Shown: positions 1-8,294, counted from the first letter of the stretch. The stretch is 64,000 nucleotides of DNA from Clostridiaceae bacterium (GCA_009911355.1 QXXE01000002.1:62001-126000); one strand, 5' to 3'. Numbers and translations are program-made. Notes: generated by a model not told the origin, from the sequence alone.

Positions 1-105
1 CTGACGAACGCAACTGTTGGCATAGCGGTAGCGTTAGCGCTGGCCCCGGCTCTTCAGCGTGCTTTTGCGGCGACAACCTTTGGCCGCAGCTTCCAGACCC
101 AGTGA
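1..105 (+). CDS. possible 3' end of a gene cut by the window edge
   Basis: One frame is open from the first base to a TGA at 103-105. It gives 34 residues with a hydrophobic Ala/Val/Leu stretch followed by a short polar tail, compatible with the last membrane helix of a protein. There is no start codon in the window and I do not recognise the family. It could equally be chance, because the window is GC-rich and open frames are common. Confidence 0.2.
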   Translation: MTNATVGIAVALALAPALQRAFAATTFGRSFQTQ

Positions 106-125
106 CCCCTTGCCTGTTCTTCACT

Positions 126-344
126 GCACCCCGCGCCTGCGCGGCGAGCGGCAGGGCTCTGCCCCTGCACCCCGCGCCTACGCGGCGAGCGGCAGGGCTC
201 TGCCCTGCACCCGCTGGGGCTTTCGCCCCAGACCCCGAGATGCTGACGCATCTCCACTCGCCTGCGGGCGGGACGGGGGGTTAAAGTTGAGCGGATTTTA
301 TGATCTGTGCAGTGTCCAGCCCGCCATGATGACAGCGGGCTGGA
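126..344. repeat. family A modular repeat, copy 1, with adjacent hairpin
   Basis: It consists of two GC-rich units, each containing the self-complementary core GCAGGGCTCTGCC, then a short segment (CCGAGATGCTGACGCATCT) and the terminal signature CGCCTGCGGGCGGGACGGGG. A hairpin follows at 316-344 with CCAGCCCGC arms. Almost the same arrangement recurs at 47641-47792. Confidence 0.8.
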
Positions 345-397
345 CGGCTTAATGCGGATGCTCTGGTGCTGTCCCACCTACAGCGCGCCCGCCGCCA

Positions 398-432
398 GGC
401 CGCTGGCATACGCTCACCAGCGGCCTGGCGGC
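398..432. other. strong GC hairpin
   Basis: Arms GCCGCCAGGCCGCTGG and CCAGCGGCCTGGCGGC close a loop of a few bases. No T-run follows on the plus strand, so it is not a typical intrinsic terminator. It lies just upstream of the thioesterase promoter. Confidence 0.5.
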
Positions 433-470
433 TCCCCTTACCCGATTAGTCGTTCTGTTGCTGCATATAC

Positions 471-499
471 TTGACAAATCCCATCCGACAAGGTATCCT
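471..499 (+). promoter_or_regulatory. promoter of the thioesterase gene
   Basis: TTGACA at 471-476 and TATCCT at 494-499 are separated by 17 bp, about 33 bp ahead of the start codon. Confidence 0.7.
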
Positions 500-531
500 G
501 AAAGGGACAACACTGGAAAAGGAGAACTCAC

Positions 532-930
532 ATGCTGGAAATTGGAACAAAGGGATATTCCGAACTGACCGTTACCGAAGACCTGCTCGCAAACAAAGTA
601 GGCAGCGGCCTTGTCGCCGTTTATGCAACCCCGATGATGATCGCCGGGATCGAAGGGACCGCTGCATCTTCGGTTGCCGCCGCACTTGAAGCCGGCCAGA
701 CGACCGTTGGCTGTCAGATGAACGTCAGCCATGTAGCCGCAACCCCTGCGGGCATGAAGGTACACTTCGAGACTGAGCTGACCGCCATTTCGCCAAATGG
801 CAAAATGCTGACCTTCCGCGTCGCTGCATTCGACGAAACCGGCCTGATCGGCGAAGGCGAGCATCAGCGCGCCATCGTCTGGAAAGAGCGCTTCGAGCAA
901 AAGGCGCAGGCAAAGCTTGATTCCAACTGA
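532..930 (+). CDS. hotdog-fold thioesterase, FlK-like
   Basis: A 132-residue single-domain hotdog protein. It resembles the fluoroacetyl-CoA thioesterase (FlK)-like family, which hydrolyses small acyl-CoA thioesters in the cytoplasm. The family's Thr/Glu/His triad is visible as Thr33, Glu41 and His66, with spacing very close to that of FlK. AAAAGGAG lies a few bases before the ATG. The gene has its own promoter and terminator and is therefore probably monocistronic. The physiological substrate cannot be read from sequence; most relatives do not act on fluoroacetyl-CoA and probably serve in acyl-CoA housekeeping. Confidence 0.85.
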   Translation: MLEIGTKGYSELTVTEDLLANKVGSGLVAVYATPMMIAGIEGTAASSVAAALEAGQTTVGCQMNVSHVAATPAGMKVHFETELTAISPNGKMLTFRVAAFDETGLIGEGEHQRAIVWKERFEQKAQAKLDSN

Positions 931-945
931 AAAGCCATATGCCGA

Positions 946-975
946 GGGCTCCCGTTACCATCCGGGAGCCCTTTT
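946..975 (+). terminator. intrinsic terminator after the thioesterase
   Basis: GGGCTCCCG pairs with CGGGAGCCC around an 8-base loop, followed directly by TTTT. Confidence 0.85.
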
Positions 976-1039
976 GCAGCCCCGTGCCCCCTTCTGTTTT
1001 TTCCCGCGCAGAAAATCCCGGCAAATCCAGCAAGGGCGG

Positions 1040-1068
1040 TTGCCTTTTCAGGCGGGATAGGGTACAAT
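1040..1068 (+). promoter_or_regulatory. promoter of pyrKD
   Basis: TTGCCT at 1040-1045 and TACAAT at 1063-1068, 17 bp apart, 33 bp before the pyrK start. No obvious PyrR or attenuator structure is visible in the short leader. Confidence 0.65.
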
Positions 1069-1101
1069 TTAGATAGGCAGCAACCGACAGGAGGATTTTT
1101 T

Positions 1102-1893
1102 ATGCATTTGATTGAAGATACCAGTCATCCCGTGCAGGCATTCGGCGTTGTTTCCGCGCACCGGCAGCTTGCCGGGGGGCTGTTTGAGCTCCGGGTTACG
1201 GTACCGGAGATTGCCAGCCTTTCCCGCCCCGGGCAATTCGTACATATCACCTGCGGCGACGCAAATTTCCTGCGCCGCCCGATTTCCATCTGCGACGCGG
1301 CGGACGGCGTACTCCGTCTCGTGTTCCAGCAAAAGGGCGAGGGTACCGCGTGGCTCGCCGCGCGCACCGAAGGCGACCCGCTTGATCTCCTCGGCCCGCT
1401 CGGCAGAGGCTTCGATCTGTCTGCGCTCGGCCCCCGCCCGGTGTTTGTCGGCGGCGGCATCGGCGTGCCCCCCCTCCTGCTCGCCATGAAGCAGGCAAAG
1501 GTGCAGGGCGCGTCCCCGGCGGCGATTCTGGGCTTCCGCGACCGGGATGCCGTCATTCTGGAATCCGATTTCCGCGCCCTCGGTGAAACTCTGGTTGCAA
1601 CCGACGACGGCTCCTACGGCACGCATGGCTTCGTTACCGCCCTGCTCGAAGCGCGCGCAGGCAGTTTTACCTCCGTCTGCGCCTGCGGCCCCCGCGGGAT
1701 GCTCCGTGCCGTCGCAGGCATTGCCGAGACACATGGCCTGCCCTGCCAAGTTTCTATGGAGGAGCGCATGGGCTGCGGCATCGGCGCATGCCTTGTGTGC
1801 GCCTGCGCGCTCAAAGGCGCGGACGGCGGCACCCGTTACGGCCACGTCTGCAAGGATGGCCCCGTTTTTGATGCAAAGGAGGTCGAATGGTAA
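1102..1893 (+). CDS. pyrK: dihydroorotate dehydrogenase B electron-transfer subunit
   Basis: PyrK carries electrons from the catalytic subunit PyrD to NAD+ through FAD and a [2Fe-2S] cluster, in the fourth step of pyrimidine synthesis. The 263 residues show the ferredoxin-reductase layout: a FAD-binding barrel with RRPISIC at about 58-64, a nucleotide-binding domain with GGGIGVPPL at about 114-122, and a C-terminal cluster segment with cysteines near 225, 230 and 233 plus a later one in HVCKDGPVF. AGGAGG lies 7 bases before the ATG. The stop overlaps the pyrD start, as expected for a heterotetramer made in equal amounts. Confidence 0.95.
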   Translation: MHLIEDTSHPVQAFGVVSAHRQLAGGLFELRVTVPEIASLSRPGQFVHITCGDANFLRRPISICDAADGVLRLVFQQKGEGTAWLAARTEGDPLDLLGPLGRGFDLSALGPRPVFVGGGIGVPPLLLAMKQAKVQGASPAAILGFRDRDAVILESDFRALGETLVATDDGSYGTHGFVTALLEARAGSFTSVCACGPRGMLRAVAGIAETHGLPCQVSMEERMGCGIGACLVCACALKGADGGTRYGHVCKDGPVFDAKEVEW

Positions 1894-2816
1894 TGCAGGA
1901 CGCGAAAAAGATGAACCTTGCCGTGGATTTCTGCGGCGTAACACTGAAAAACCCGATTACCGTAGCTTCCGGGACCTTCGGCTTCGGCGAGGAGTACGGG
2001 CAGTTTTTTGACCTGTCCGCGCTCGGCGGCATCTCCGTCAAGGGGCTGACCCCGCATGAGCGTCTCGGCAACCCCGCCCCGCGCATCGCCGAAACCCCCG
2101 CCGGGATGCTCAACTGTGTCGGCCTGCAAAACCCCGGCATCGACCGCTTCATCACGGAAGAGCTGCCCCGCCTGCGCCAGCACGACACCGCAGTGATCGC
2201 CAACGTTTCCGGCAACACCGTAGAGGAATACTGCGGCATGGTCGAAAAGATTTCCGACGCGGACGTTGACCTGATCGAAATGAATATCAGCTGCCCGAAT
2301 GTCAAATGCGGCGGCATGGCTTTCGGCACCCAGCCTCAAATGGTGGAGGAGGTCGTTTCCGCCGCCAGGCGTTACGCGAAAAAGCCGCTGATTGTCAAGC
2401 TCTCGCCGAATGTTACCGACATTGCAGAGATTGCACGCGCGGCGGTCGGCGCAGGCGCGGACGCGCTTTCCCTCATCAACACCCTCCTCGGGATGCGGAT
2501 TGACGTAAACACCCGCCGCCCCATCCTCTCCAATGTAATGGGAGGGCTTTCCGGCCCCGCCGTGCTGCCGGTTGCGGTGCGCATGGTCTATCAGGTGCGG
2601 CAGGCCGTCAACGTGCCGATCCTCGGCATGGGCGGCATCTCGACCGGCCTTGACGCCGTCGAAATGATGCTCGCGGGCGCGAACGCGGTTGCCATCGGCG
2701 CAGCGATTTTCCGCGACCCGCTGTGCCCGGTAAAGGCGCTTGCGCAGCTGAAAGACTATCTCGCCGCGCACAACATCGAGGACGTAAGCGAGCTTTCAGG
2801 GGGTGTAACCCTATGA
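1887..2816 (+). CDS. pyrD: dihydroorotate dehydrogenase B catalytic subunit
   Basis: Class 1B dihydroorotate dehydrogenase, 309 residues, an FMN TIM barrel oxidising dihydroorotate to orotate. The active-site loop NISCPNVKCGG carries the catalytic cysteine. GMGGI and the AVAIGAA segment near the C terminus fit the FMN phosphate site. AAGGAGG at 1876-1882 lies 4 bases before ATG 1887 and 10 before an in-frame ATG at 1893, so translation may begin at either. It overlaps pyrK upstream and shares an ATGA with the next gene. No other pyr gene is present in the window. Confidence 0.96.
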   Translation: MVMQDAKKMNLAVDFCGVTLKNPITVASGTFGFGEEYGQFFDLSALGGISVKGLTPHERLGNPAPRIAETPAGMLNCVGLQNPGIDRFITEELPRLRQHDTAVIANVSGNTVEEYCGMVEKISDADVDLIEMNISCPNVKCGGMAFGTQPQMVEEVVSAARRYAKKPLIVKLSPNVTDIAEIARAAVGAGADALSLINTLLGMRIDVNTRRPILSNVMGGLSGPAVLPVAVRMVYQVRQAVNVPILGMGGISTGLDAVEMMLAGANAVAIGAAIFRDPLCPVKALAQLKDYLAAHNIEDVSELSGGVTL

Positions 2817-3643
2817 CAACCCTATATTTAGTGCGGCATGCCGAAGCCGAAGGCAACGTTTACCGCCGCTGCCACGGGCAGTACGACGCGCTGCTGACCC
2901 ACCGTGCCCCAGCGCAGCTGGAATGCCTGGCCGAACGGTTTGCCGAAGTGCCGCTCGACGCGGTTTACGCATCCGACCTTTACCGCGCCCGCCATACCGC
3001 GAAAGCAATTGCCGACCGGAAGGGGATGCGCGTGCAGATCCGCCCCGCCCTGCGGGAAATCAGCATGGGCGACTGGGAAGACAAGACCTGGGCCGAGCTG
3101 CCCCGCATCGACCCCGGCCACTACGCCGACTGGCAGCACCGCCCCGGACAATGCACCGTCCCCGGCGGGGAAAGCGTCATCGAAGCGGGCGAGCGCGTGT
3201 TCGCCGAGCTCAAGCGCCTCGCCGCCCAGCACGACGGCGGGAGCATTGCGGTCGTGTCGCACGGCTCAGCCATCCGCGGCTGCCTGTGCATCGCGCTTGG
3301 GCTGCCCGCCGAACAGATCGGCGAGATCGGCTGGGGCGACAACACCTGTGTCGCAAAGTTGGATTTTTCAGAGCACAGCTGCAATGCGGTATACTGGAAT
3401 GACGCGTCGCACCTGACCGAAGAGCTGTCAACCTTCGCGTCGATCGGCTGGACCAATGTAAAGGGCGCACCGTCGACCGTACAACTGTGGTTCCGCCCCT
3501 ATGACCTGCATCCGACCGGGAGCTGTTCCTCAAATTTATGCAGGAGCTGCATCAAAATGCATACGGCACGCTGGCCTACTTTGACCCGGACGGGCTTGCA
3601 GCACGCGCGGAGGCTTGCGCTGCGGCAGACCCGCGCGCGGTGA
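2813..3643 (+). CDS. histidine phosphatase domain, N-terminal part of a frameshifted phosphatase-GNAT fusion
   Basis: The first 205 or so residues are a phosphoglycerate-mutase-like histidine phosphatase. LVRHAEAEGN carries the phospho-accepting histidine, and PGGES and VSHGSAIRG complete the active site. The ATG overlaps the pyrD stop as ATGA, so it is co-transcribed with pyrKD. After about residue 232 the frame turns into low-quality sequence ending at 3643. At 3512-3514 a shift of one base restores good coding sequence (DRELFLKFMQEL) running into the GNAT domain below. I infer a fused gene of about 393 residues that has lost one base. Whether the loss is real or an assembly error cannot be told here. 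Confidence 0.8.
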   Translation: MTTLYLVRHAEAEGNVYRRCHGQYDALLTHRAPAQLECLAERFAEVPLDAVYASDLYRARHTAKAIADRKGMRVQIRPALREISMGDWEDKTWAELPRIDPGHYADWQHRPGQCTVPGGESVIEAGERVFAELKRLAAQHDGGSIAVVSHGSAIRGCLCIALGLPAEQIGEIGWGDNTCVAKLDFSEHSCNAVYWNDASHLTEELSTFASIGWTNVKGAPSTVQLWFRPYDLHPTGSCSSNLCRSCIKMHTARWPTLTRTGLQHARRLALRQTRAR

Positions 3644-3993
3644 CCTTTGGAATGCTGGACGACGAACCGGCGGCGCTGGTATACCTCGATATTTCAGAGG
3701 ACGCCGCCCCCGGCTGCGGGATGGTTGGCGGCTTCTGCATCTCGCAGGAATGGCGAGGCGCGGGGCTGAGCCAGCAAATCCTGGGGCAGGCAATCAGCGT
3801 ATACCGTGCGCGCGGGGTGGAATATTTATGCGCCCGTGTTGCAGCGGGCAACGCGCGTGCGCAGGGCTTCTACCGCAAATTCGCCTTTGAAAACCGCGGC
3901 GAAGTGCAAACCGAGCGCGGCGCGCACTACCTGATGGCAAAGCGCATCAAGGTCGACACGCTCGAAGAAGAAAAAGGACTTTTCGACACCTGA
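3538..3993 (+). CDS. GNAT acetyltransferase domain, C-terminal part of the frameshifted fusion
   Basis: The first ATG in this frame gives 151 residues of a GNAT N-acetyltransferase, but no ribosome site precedes it. The frame stays convincing back to 3514, where DRELFLKF supplies the missing first strand and helix of the fold (FRPYDLH lies in the upstream frame). The acetyl-CoA loop is seen as QEWRGAGLSQQIL, followed by NARAQGFYRKFAF, the usual GNAT motif B. The substrate is unknown. See the phosphatase entry for the single-base frameshift near 3512. Confidence 0.8.
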   Translation: MQELHQNAYGTLAYFDPDGLAARAEACAAADPRAVTFGMLDDEPAALVYLDISEDAAPGCGMVGGFCISQEWRGAGLSQQILGQAISVYRARGVEYLCARVAAGNARAQGFYRKFAFENRGEVQTERGAHYLMAKRIKVDTLEEEKGLFDT

Positions 3994-4057
3994 ATACACA
4001 CCCCGAAAAGAGCAACCTTCCCGCCACTCCTAAAAGATATCATAACCGCAAAAGCAC

Positions 4058-4086
4058 TCGACAGATGTCCCGGGATTTGCTATAAT
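4058..4086 (+). promoter_or_regulatory. promoter of the DUF896-cca operon
   Basis: TCGACA at 4058-4063 and TATAAT at 4081-4086, 17 bp apart. The next gene starts only at 4258, so the family A repeat lies inside the transcribed leader. Confidence 0.7.
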
Positions 4087-4111
4087 AAAACGTGAAAAAC
4101 GCGCCTGAATC

Positions 4112-4223
4112 CCCCCGTCCCGCCCGCAGGCGACGGAAGGGATTCCAAAGGGGCTAGCCCCTTTGGCGCCGTCCGCGCAGGACCGCCGTCCGCGAAGGAC
4201 CGCCCGCCGCGTAGGCGGACGAA
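4112..4223. repeat. family A repeat, copy 2
   Basis: It carries the CCGTCCCGCCCGCAGGCGA end, a hairpin built on CCAAAGGGGC/GCCCCTTTGG, then GCGCCGTCCGCGCAGGACCG repeated in degenerate form. It separates a promoter from its gene. Confidence 0.8.
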
Positions 4224-4257
4224 ACCGATTGCCACCGAAAGAAAGGGTATCTTCACA

Positions 4258-4464
4258 ATGTCGAATATCGACCGTATCAACTTCTTAGCGAAAAAAGCAA
4301 AGGCCGAGGGCCTGACCCCCGAAGAAGCGCAAGAGCAAAAACGCCTGCGTGAAGAATATATCGCAGGCTTCCGGCGCAGCCTGCAAAGCCAGCTGGACAA
4401 TACTGTCATTTTGCGCCCCGACGGCACCGCCCACCGCCTGCACAGAAAGGACGGCCCCAAATGA
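4258..4464 (+). CDS. DUF896 (YnzC-type) small protein
   Basis: A 68-residue basic, helical protein of the DUF896 family, typified by Bacillus subtilis YnzC, in which two antiparallel helices form a hairpin. INFLAKKAKAEGLT and the following EQKRLREEYI segment are characteristic. The C-terminal part (LDNTVILRPDGT) is usual for the longer members. Family function is poorly known; in Bacillus it has been linked to the SOS region and possible RNA association. The stop overlaps the cca start (ATGA), so the two are translationally coupled. Confidence 0.9.
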   Translation: MSNIDRINFLAKKAKAEGLTPEEAQEQKRLREEYIAGFRRSLQSQLDNTVILRPDGTAHRLHRKDGPK

Positions 4465-5804
4465 GGGGCTTCCTTCTCCCCGACTGCGTCCGCCTCGCCC
4501 TCGACCGCCTGGAAGCCGCAGGCTATTCCGCCTACCTCGTCGGCGGCTGCGTCCGCGACACCCTCATGGGCCGCAGGCCCCACGACTTCGACCTGTGTAC
4601 CTCCGCCACCCCCGAACAGGTCAAAGCCGCCCTCCCCGGCGAACGCTTCCTCGATACCGGCCTGCGCCACGGCACCGTCACCCTCCTCCCCGCCGACGGC
4701 GGCCCCATCGAAATCACAACCTACCGCGTCGAAGGCGGCTATTCCGACTCCCGCCACCCCGACGGCGTGCGCTTCGTCCAAGATATCCGCTTCGACCTCT
4801 CCCGGCGCGACTTTACCGTCAACGCCATGGCCTATTCCCCCGCACGCGGCCTCGTTGACCCCTTCGGCGGGCAGCGCGACCTCAAAAAAGGTCTCCTGCG
4901 CTGCGTCGGCGTGCCCGCCAAGCGTCTCGACGAGGACGCACTGCGCATCCTGCGCGGCCTGCGCCTCGCCGCACAGACCGGCTTCGACATCGAATGCGAC
5001 ACCGCCGAAGCCATGCGCCGTAAATCGCATACCCTCCTGCACCTCACCCCCGAACGCGTCTTCAGCGAACTCAACCGCCTGCTGCTCGCACGCTACGTCG
5101 GCCGCGTGCTGCGCCAAGCCTACGACGTCCTGTCCGTCGTGCTGCCCGAGCTCGAACCCATGGTCGGCTTCGACCAGCACAATTACCACCATCTATACGA
5201 CATTTTCGAACACACAGTGCGCGTCGTAGAATCCGTCCCGCCGACCCCCGCGCTGCGCTGGGCCGCGCTCTTCCACGACTCCGGCAAGCCGTCCACCTTT
5301 ACCCTCGACGACGGGGGCACAGGCCACTTCTACGGCCACCCGAAAGCGTCCGAAGCCCTCGCCGCCGAGCGCCTGCGCGAGCTCTGCGCACCCGGCGAGC
5401 TCCTGCACAGCGTCCCCTTCCTCGTACGCCAGCACGACGTGCCCTTCGGCGAGGAGGAACGGCAGGTGCGGCGGCGGCTTTCCAACTGGGGCGAGCTGCG
5501 CTGCCGCGAACTGCTGATGCTGAAAAAAGCCGACTGCGTCGGCCAGGGCACCCACCCCGACTATCTGCGCTGGTACCAAGTGACCGAGCGCCAGATGAAC
5601 CGCATCTTGTCTGCCCAGCAGCCGCTTACCGTACGCGATTTGTGCCTGAACGGCTACGATTTGCAGTTTTTGGGGCTCTCAGACGCCGAAATCGGACGGA
5701 TGCAGCGCTGGCTGCTCGCACTGGTGCTGGAAGACCCCGCGCTCAACCAGGTCGGCACGCTGCGCGACCTCATCATCGAACGAATGGAGGAAGCCGAAGC
5801 ATGA
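4461..5804 (+). CDS. cca: CCA tRNA nucleotidyltransferase with HD domain
   Basis: Adds or repairs the CCA 3' end of tRNAs. In the 447 residues the class II nucleotidyltransferase head is clear: VGGCVRDTLMGR followed by the metal-binding pair in HDFDLCT, then the template region EDALRILRGLRLAAQ. A C-terminal HD domain (LFHDSGKP, near residue 270) may give phosphohydrolase activity, as in other bacterial enzymes. The gene is C-rich at third positions. It sits in a tight operon, overlapping DUF896 upstream and the HD gene downstream. Confidence 0.95.
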   Translation: MRGFLLPDCVRLALDRLEAAGYSAYLVGGCVRDTLMGRRPHDFDLCTSATPEQVKAALPGERFLDTGLRHGTVTLLPADGGPIEITTYRVEGGYSDSRHPDGVRFVQDIRFDLSRRDFTVNAMAYSPARGLVDPFGGQRDLKKGLLRCVGVPAKRLDEDALRILRGLRLAAQTGFDIECDTAEAMRRKSHTLLHLTPERVFSELNRLLLARYVGRVLRQAYDVLSVVLPELEPMVGFDQHNYHHLYDIFEHTVRVVESVPPTPALRWAALFHDSGKPSTFTLDDGGTGHFYGHPKASEALAAERLRELCAPGELLHSVPFLVRQHDVPFGEEERQVRRRLSNWGELRCRELLMLKKADCVGQGTHPDYLRWYQVTERQMNRILSAQQPLTVRDLCLNGYDLQFLGLSDAEIGRMQRWLLALVLEDPALNQVGTLRDLIIERMEEAEA

Positions 5805-6376
5805 AACAGCAATTTTTAGACATTTTCAGCGAATTTGTACACCGTCCAGGCTCTGCAAAGCTTCTGGAATGGATGGAAACCACCGATTTCTTCACCGCGC
5901 CTGCGTCAACCCGCTTCCACGCCGCCTACGAGGGCGGCCTGCTGGAGCATTCGCTGAACGTCTACCACGTGTTCCGCGACAAGCACTTCGAGGAAGGGAC
6001 TGACGACCCCGAGTCTGCCGCCATCGTCACGCTGCTGCACGACCTGTGCAAAGCCGGATTTTACACCATTGAAATGCGCAACCGCAAGAATGAACGCGGC
6101 CAATGGGAAAAAGTTCCGGTTTATGCGATCGACGACCGCTTCCCTTACGGGCACGGCGAAAAGTCAGTCTTTTTAATCGAGCGTTTCATGAAGCTCAAAA
6201 ACGAAGAGGCTGTCGCGATCCGCTGGCACATGGGCGGCTTTGACGAAGCGGTGCGCGGCGGCTCGTTTGCGCTGGCACACGCCTTCGAGCGCTTCCCGCT
6301 GGCAGTCAAGCTGCACCTGTCCGACCTGGAAGCAACCTACCTTTGCGAGACGCGCGATCAGGAGGGGCAGTCATGA
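5801..6376 (+). CDS. HD-domain phosphohydrolase-like protein
   Basis: A 191-residue protein with the HD metal site: GGLLEHS near residues 46-52 and LLHDLCK near 83-89, then GHGEKS. These resemble the HD domain of YhaM-type exonucleases and related hydrolases. The start is ATG 5801, overlapping the cca stop, with GGAGG 11 bases ahead; a longer upstream reading would run through cca. Co-transcription with cca suggests RNA or nucleotide metabolism, but no substrate can be assigned. Confidence 0.85.
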   Translation: MKQQFLDIFSEFVHRPGSAKLLEWMETTDFFTAPASTRFHAAYEGGLLEHSLNVYHVFRDKHFEEGTDDPESAAIVTLLHDLCKAGFYTIEMRNRKNERGQWEKVPVYAIDDRFPYGHGEKSVFLIERFMKLKNEEAVAIRWHMGGFDEAVRGGSFALAHAFERFPLAVKLHLSDLEATYLCETRDQEGQS

Positions 6377-6780
6377 AAACACAGTCTTTTACCATTGAGA
6401 CCGGGCGCGAGGGCTACTATAATATCACCTCGACCATACGCCGTATGATTTCAGAATCCGGCGTCCAAAGCGGGATTTGTGTGGTTTTCTGCCCACATAC
6501 GACCGGCGCGATCACGATCAACGAAAACGCCGACCCCGACGTCCAGCACGACCTGATCCTCGGCTTTGACGAAGCCTTCCCGTCGCGGCGCGCTTTCCGG
6601 CACATGGAGGGCAACTCCGACGCGCACCTGAAATGCTCAACGGTCGGCGCAAGCGAAACCATCCTGATCGAAGACGGCAAGCCGCTGCTTGGCACCTGGC
6701 AGGGCGTGTACTTCTGCGAATTTGACGGCCCCCGCACACGGAAATACTACGTGAAGATCATGCCGGACAGCGGATGCTAA
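6373..6780 (+). CDS. yjbQ: YjbQ / UPF0047 family protein
   Basis: A 135-residue member of the YjbQ family, listed as secondary thiamine-phosphate synthase because Escherichia coli YjbQ has weak thiamine-phosphate synthase activity; the true role is unsettled. Conserved features are CPHTTGAITINE (about 38-49), the HMEGNSDAHLK histidine cluster and the C-terminal LGTWQGVYFCEFDGPR. The ATG overlaps the preceding HD stop. It is the last gene of the DUF896-cca operon. Confidence 0.93.
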   Translation: MKTQSFTIETGREGYYNITSTIRRMISESGVQSGICVVFCPHTTGAITINENADPDVQHDLILGFDEAFPSRRAFRHMEGNSDAHLKCSTVGASETILIEDGKPLLGTWQGVYFCEFDGPRTRKYYVKIMPDSGC

Positions 6781-6976
6781 ACCGTAGCTTTCCGCACCTA
6801 CATACAGCGAATGAAAACCTCATCTTTTTGAGCTTGATTTCGCTCCGGAAACGTATTTCTTTTCGCACGTCAGGAACCGTCATCCGAAAGTATGGGGATC
6901 AGACAGTGAAAAAGATCAGGTTCCGCGCATTTGTGAAAAAGCTCCCCAGGTCCGCTGGACCCATCAGGGGAAAACG
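6781..6976. other. gap downstream of yjbQ
   Basis: No convincing gene. A 71-codon open frame on the plus strand has no ribosome site and unusual composition. The terminator follows at 6977. Confidence 0.5.
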
Positions 6977-7002
6977 AAAAGCCGGGTGAAAACCCGGCTT
7001 TT
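6977..7002 (+). terminator. intrinsic terminator of the cca operon
   Basis: GCCGGGT, loop GAAA, ACCCGGC and TTTT, with AAAA on the 5' side. Confidence 0.85.
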
Positions 7003-7118
7003 CAGGAGGAATTTCGCACGCTACGTCATGCGTAGGGCGTGGGCCTGCCCTGGGCAATCTGCAAGGGCACGCCCCTGTCCTACGGCCGCTCAAAGCACGT
7101 GTCAAGGGGGATTTTTGC

Positions 7119-7814
7119 ATGAATACGCTGGTTTTATGGCTACAAAATGCCGCAAGATGGTTTGCCCAACTGCTGCACCCCCGCAGGTGCGCGCTTTGCC
7201 GCGCCGCGCTGTCGGTTGGCGCTCGCGCAATGATCTGCGCACGCTGCGCCCCACGGCTGCGGAGCGATTACCGCAACACGCACGCCCTTTCCGTCCCCGG
7301 CGCGGACGGCGCAGATGCACCTCTTTTATATACCGGAGAGGCCGCTGCGGCGCTGAAACGCTACAAATTTTACCGCGAAACGTCACTTTGCCGCTGGTTT
7401 TCCGCACAAACTGCCGCCTGCCTCGCCGCCCACCATGCCGACTGGCGCCCTGAGCTCATCACATACGTGCCGCTTGGCGCAGGCCGCCAGTGGAAACGCG
7501 GCTTCAACCAGAGCGAGGCCGTCGCGCGCGAGGTTGGAAAACAGTCCGGCCTGCCCGTCCGGGCGACGCTGCGCAAGCGCCCGATGCAGGGGAAACAGTC
7601 GCACCGCTCGGCACGGGAGCGCCAGCGCGCGGCAAAAGGCGTGTTCTGCCCAATAACACAAAATCCAGCGAAAGGCAAACGCGTCATACTGATCGACGAC
7701 GTTGTGACGACCGGCGCTACCGCTGCCGACGCGGTGCGCGCCCTGCGGGAGGCCGGTGCGTCGGCGGTGTTCGTGCTCGCGGTTACACGCACCCCGCCAT
7801 ACCGCAAAAAGTAA
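7119..7814 (+). CDS. comFC: ComF-family phosphoribosyltransferase-like protein
   Basis: 231 residues with the ComFC layout: an N-terminal zinc finger (CALC near 24-27 and CARC near 41-44) and a C-terminal type I phosphoribosyltransferase domain ending in the PRPP loop VILIDDVVTTGATA. ComFC works with the ComFA helicase in uptake of transforming DNA in some Firmicutes, but many non-competent species keep a ComF homologue. AAGGGGGA precedes the ATG. The downstream membrane-protein genes are close enough for co-transcription. Confidence 0.88.
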   Translation: MNTLVLWLQNAARWFAQLLHPRRCALCRAALSVGARAMICARCAPRLRSDYRNTHALSVPGADGADAPLLYTGEAAAALKRYKFYRETSLCRWFSAQTAACLAAHHADWRPELITYVPLGAGRQWKRGFNQSEAVAREVGKQSGLPVRATLRKRPMQGKQSHRSARERQRAAKGVFCPITQNPAKGKRVILIDDVVTTGATAADAVRALREAGASAVFVLAVTRTPPYRKK

Positions 7815-7859
7815 AGCTTTCGAAACCCTTTGAAACGATTCTTTCAGGAGGCCCTTTCA

Positions 7860-8294
7860 GTGAAAAAATGTGGCGGATGCCTGCCGGTTGTCGCTGCATC
7901 CCTCTTTCTGGCACTCGCCATGTCTGCGCTAGGGATATGGTTTTTAATCTACCTTTTGTCGCATCCGGGCGATTTCTCAGAGTCAGAGCACCAGGAATTT
8001 TTTCTCGGGCTGCTGATGTACTTTGGCGCAGCGGCCCTCCTCATTTACAGCACGCTCCAAAGCATGGGCAATCAGGTCGAATACGATGATTTTTCGTTGA
8101 TTTTCCGGCTTCGCAGAGGCGAAGAGCGGGTTTTCAGCTGGAACGAGCTCCCCCAGAAAGCCCAGCTGCGGCGCGTCGCCACAGGGCTGAAAATCCGCTT
8201 TGCCGACGATGAAAGGGAATGCTTCCTGAGTAGCACAATGTATGGTTTTCGGAAGTTCCTGCGCGTGCTGCGCGACAGGGGGCTGGTTCCTTGA
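7860..8294 (+). CDS. membrane protein with cytoplasmic PH-like tail, first of a paralogous pair
   Basis: 144 residues from a GTG start, chosen because AGGAGG lies 7 bases ahead; an earlier in-frame TTG at 7830 lacks a site. Two membrane helices (about 8-33 and 47-65) are followed by a soluble tail starting EYDDFSLIFRL. The same EYDDF signature occurs in the next gene, so the two are paralogues. The tail (strands then a helix, GFRKFLRVLRDRGLV) resembles a bacterial PH-like or YcxB-like module; that is inference. No function known. Confidence 0.7.
   Translation: MKKCGGCLPVVAASLFLALAMSALGIWFLIYLLSHPGDFSESEHQEFFLGLLMYFGAAALLIYSTLQSMGNQVEYDDFSLIFRLRRGEERVFSWNELPQKAQLRRVATGLKIRFADDERECFLSSTMYGFRKFLRVLRDRGLVP

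Noticed and set aside
6774-6989. 71-codon open frame after yjbQ
   Set aside because: No ribosome site, overlaps the terminator and has no recognisable protein features.
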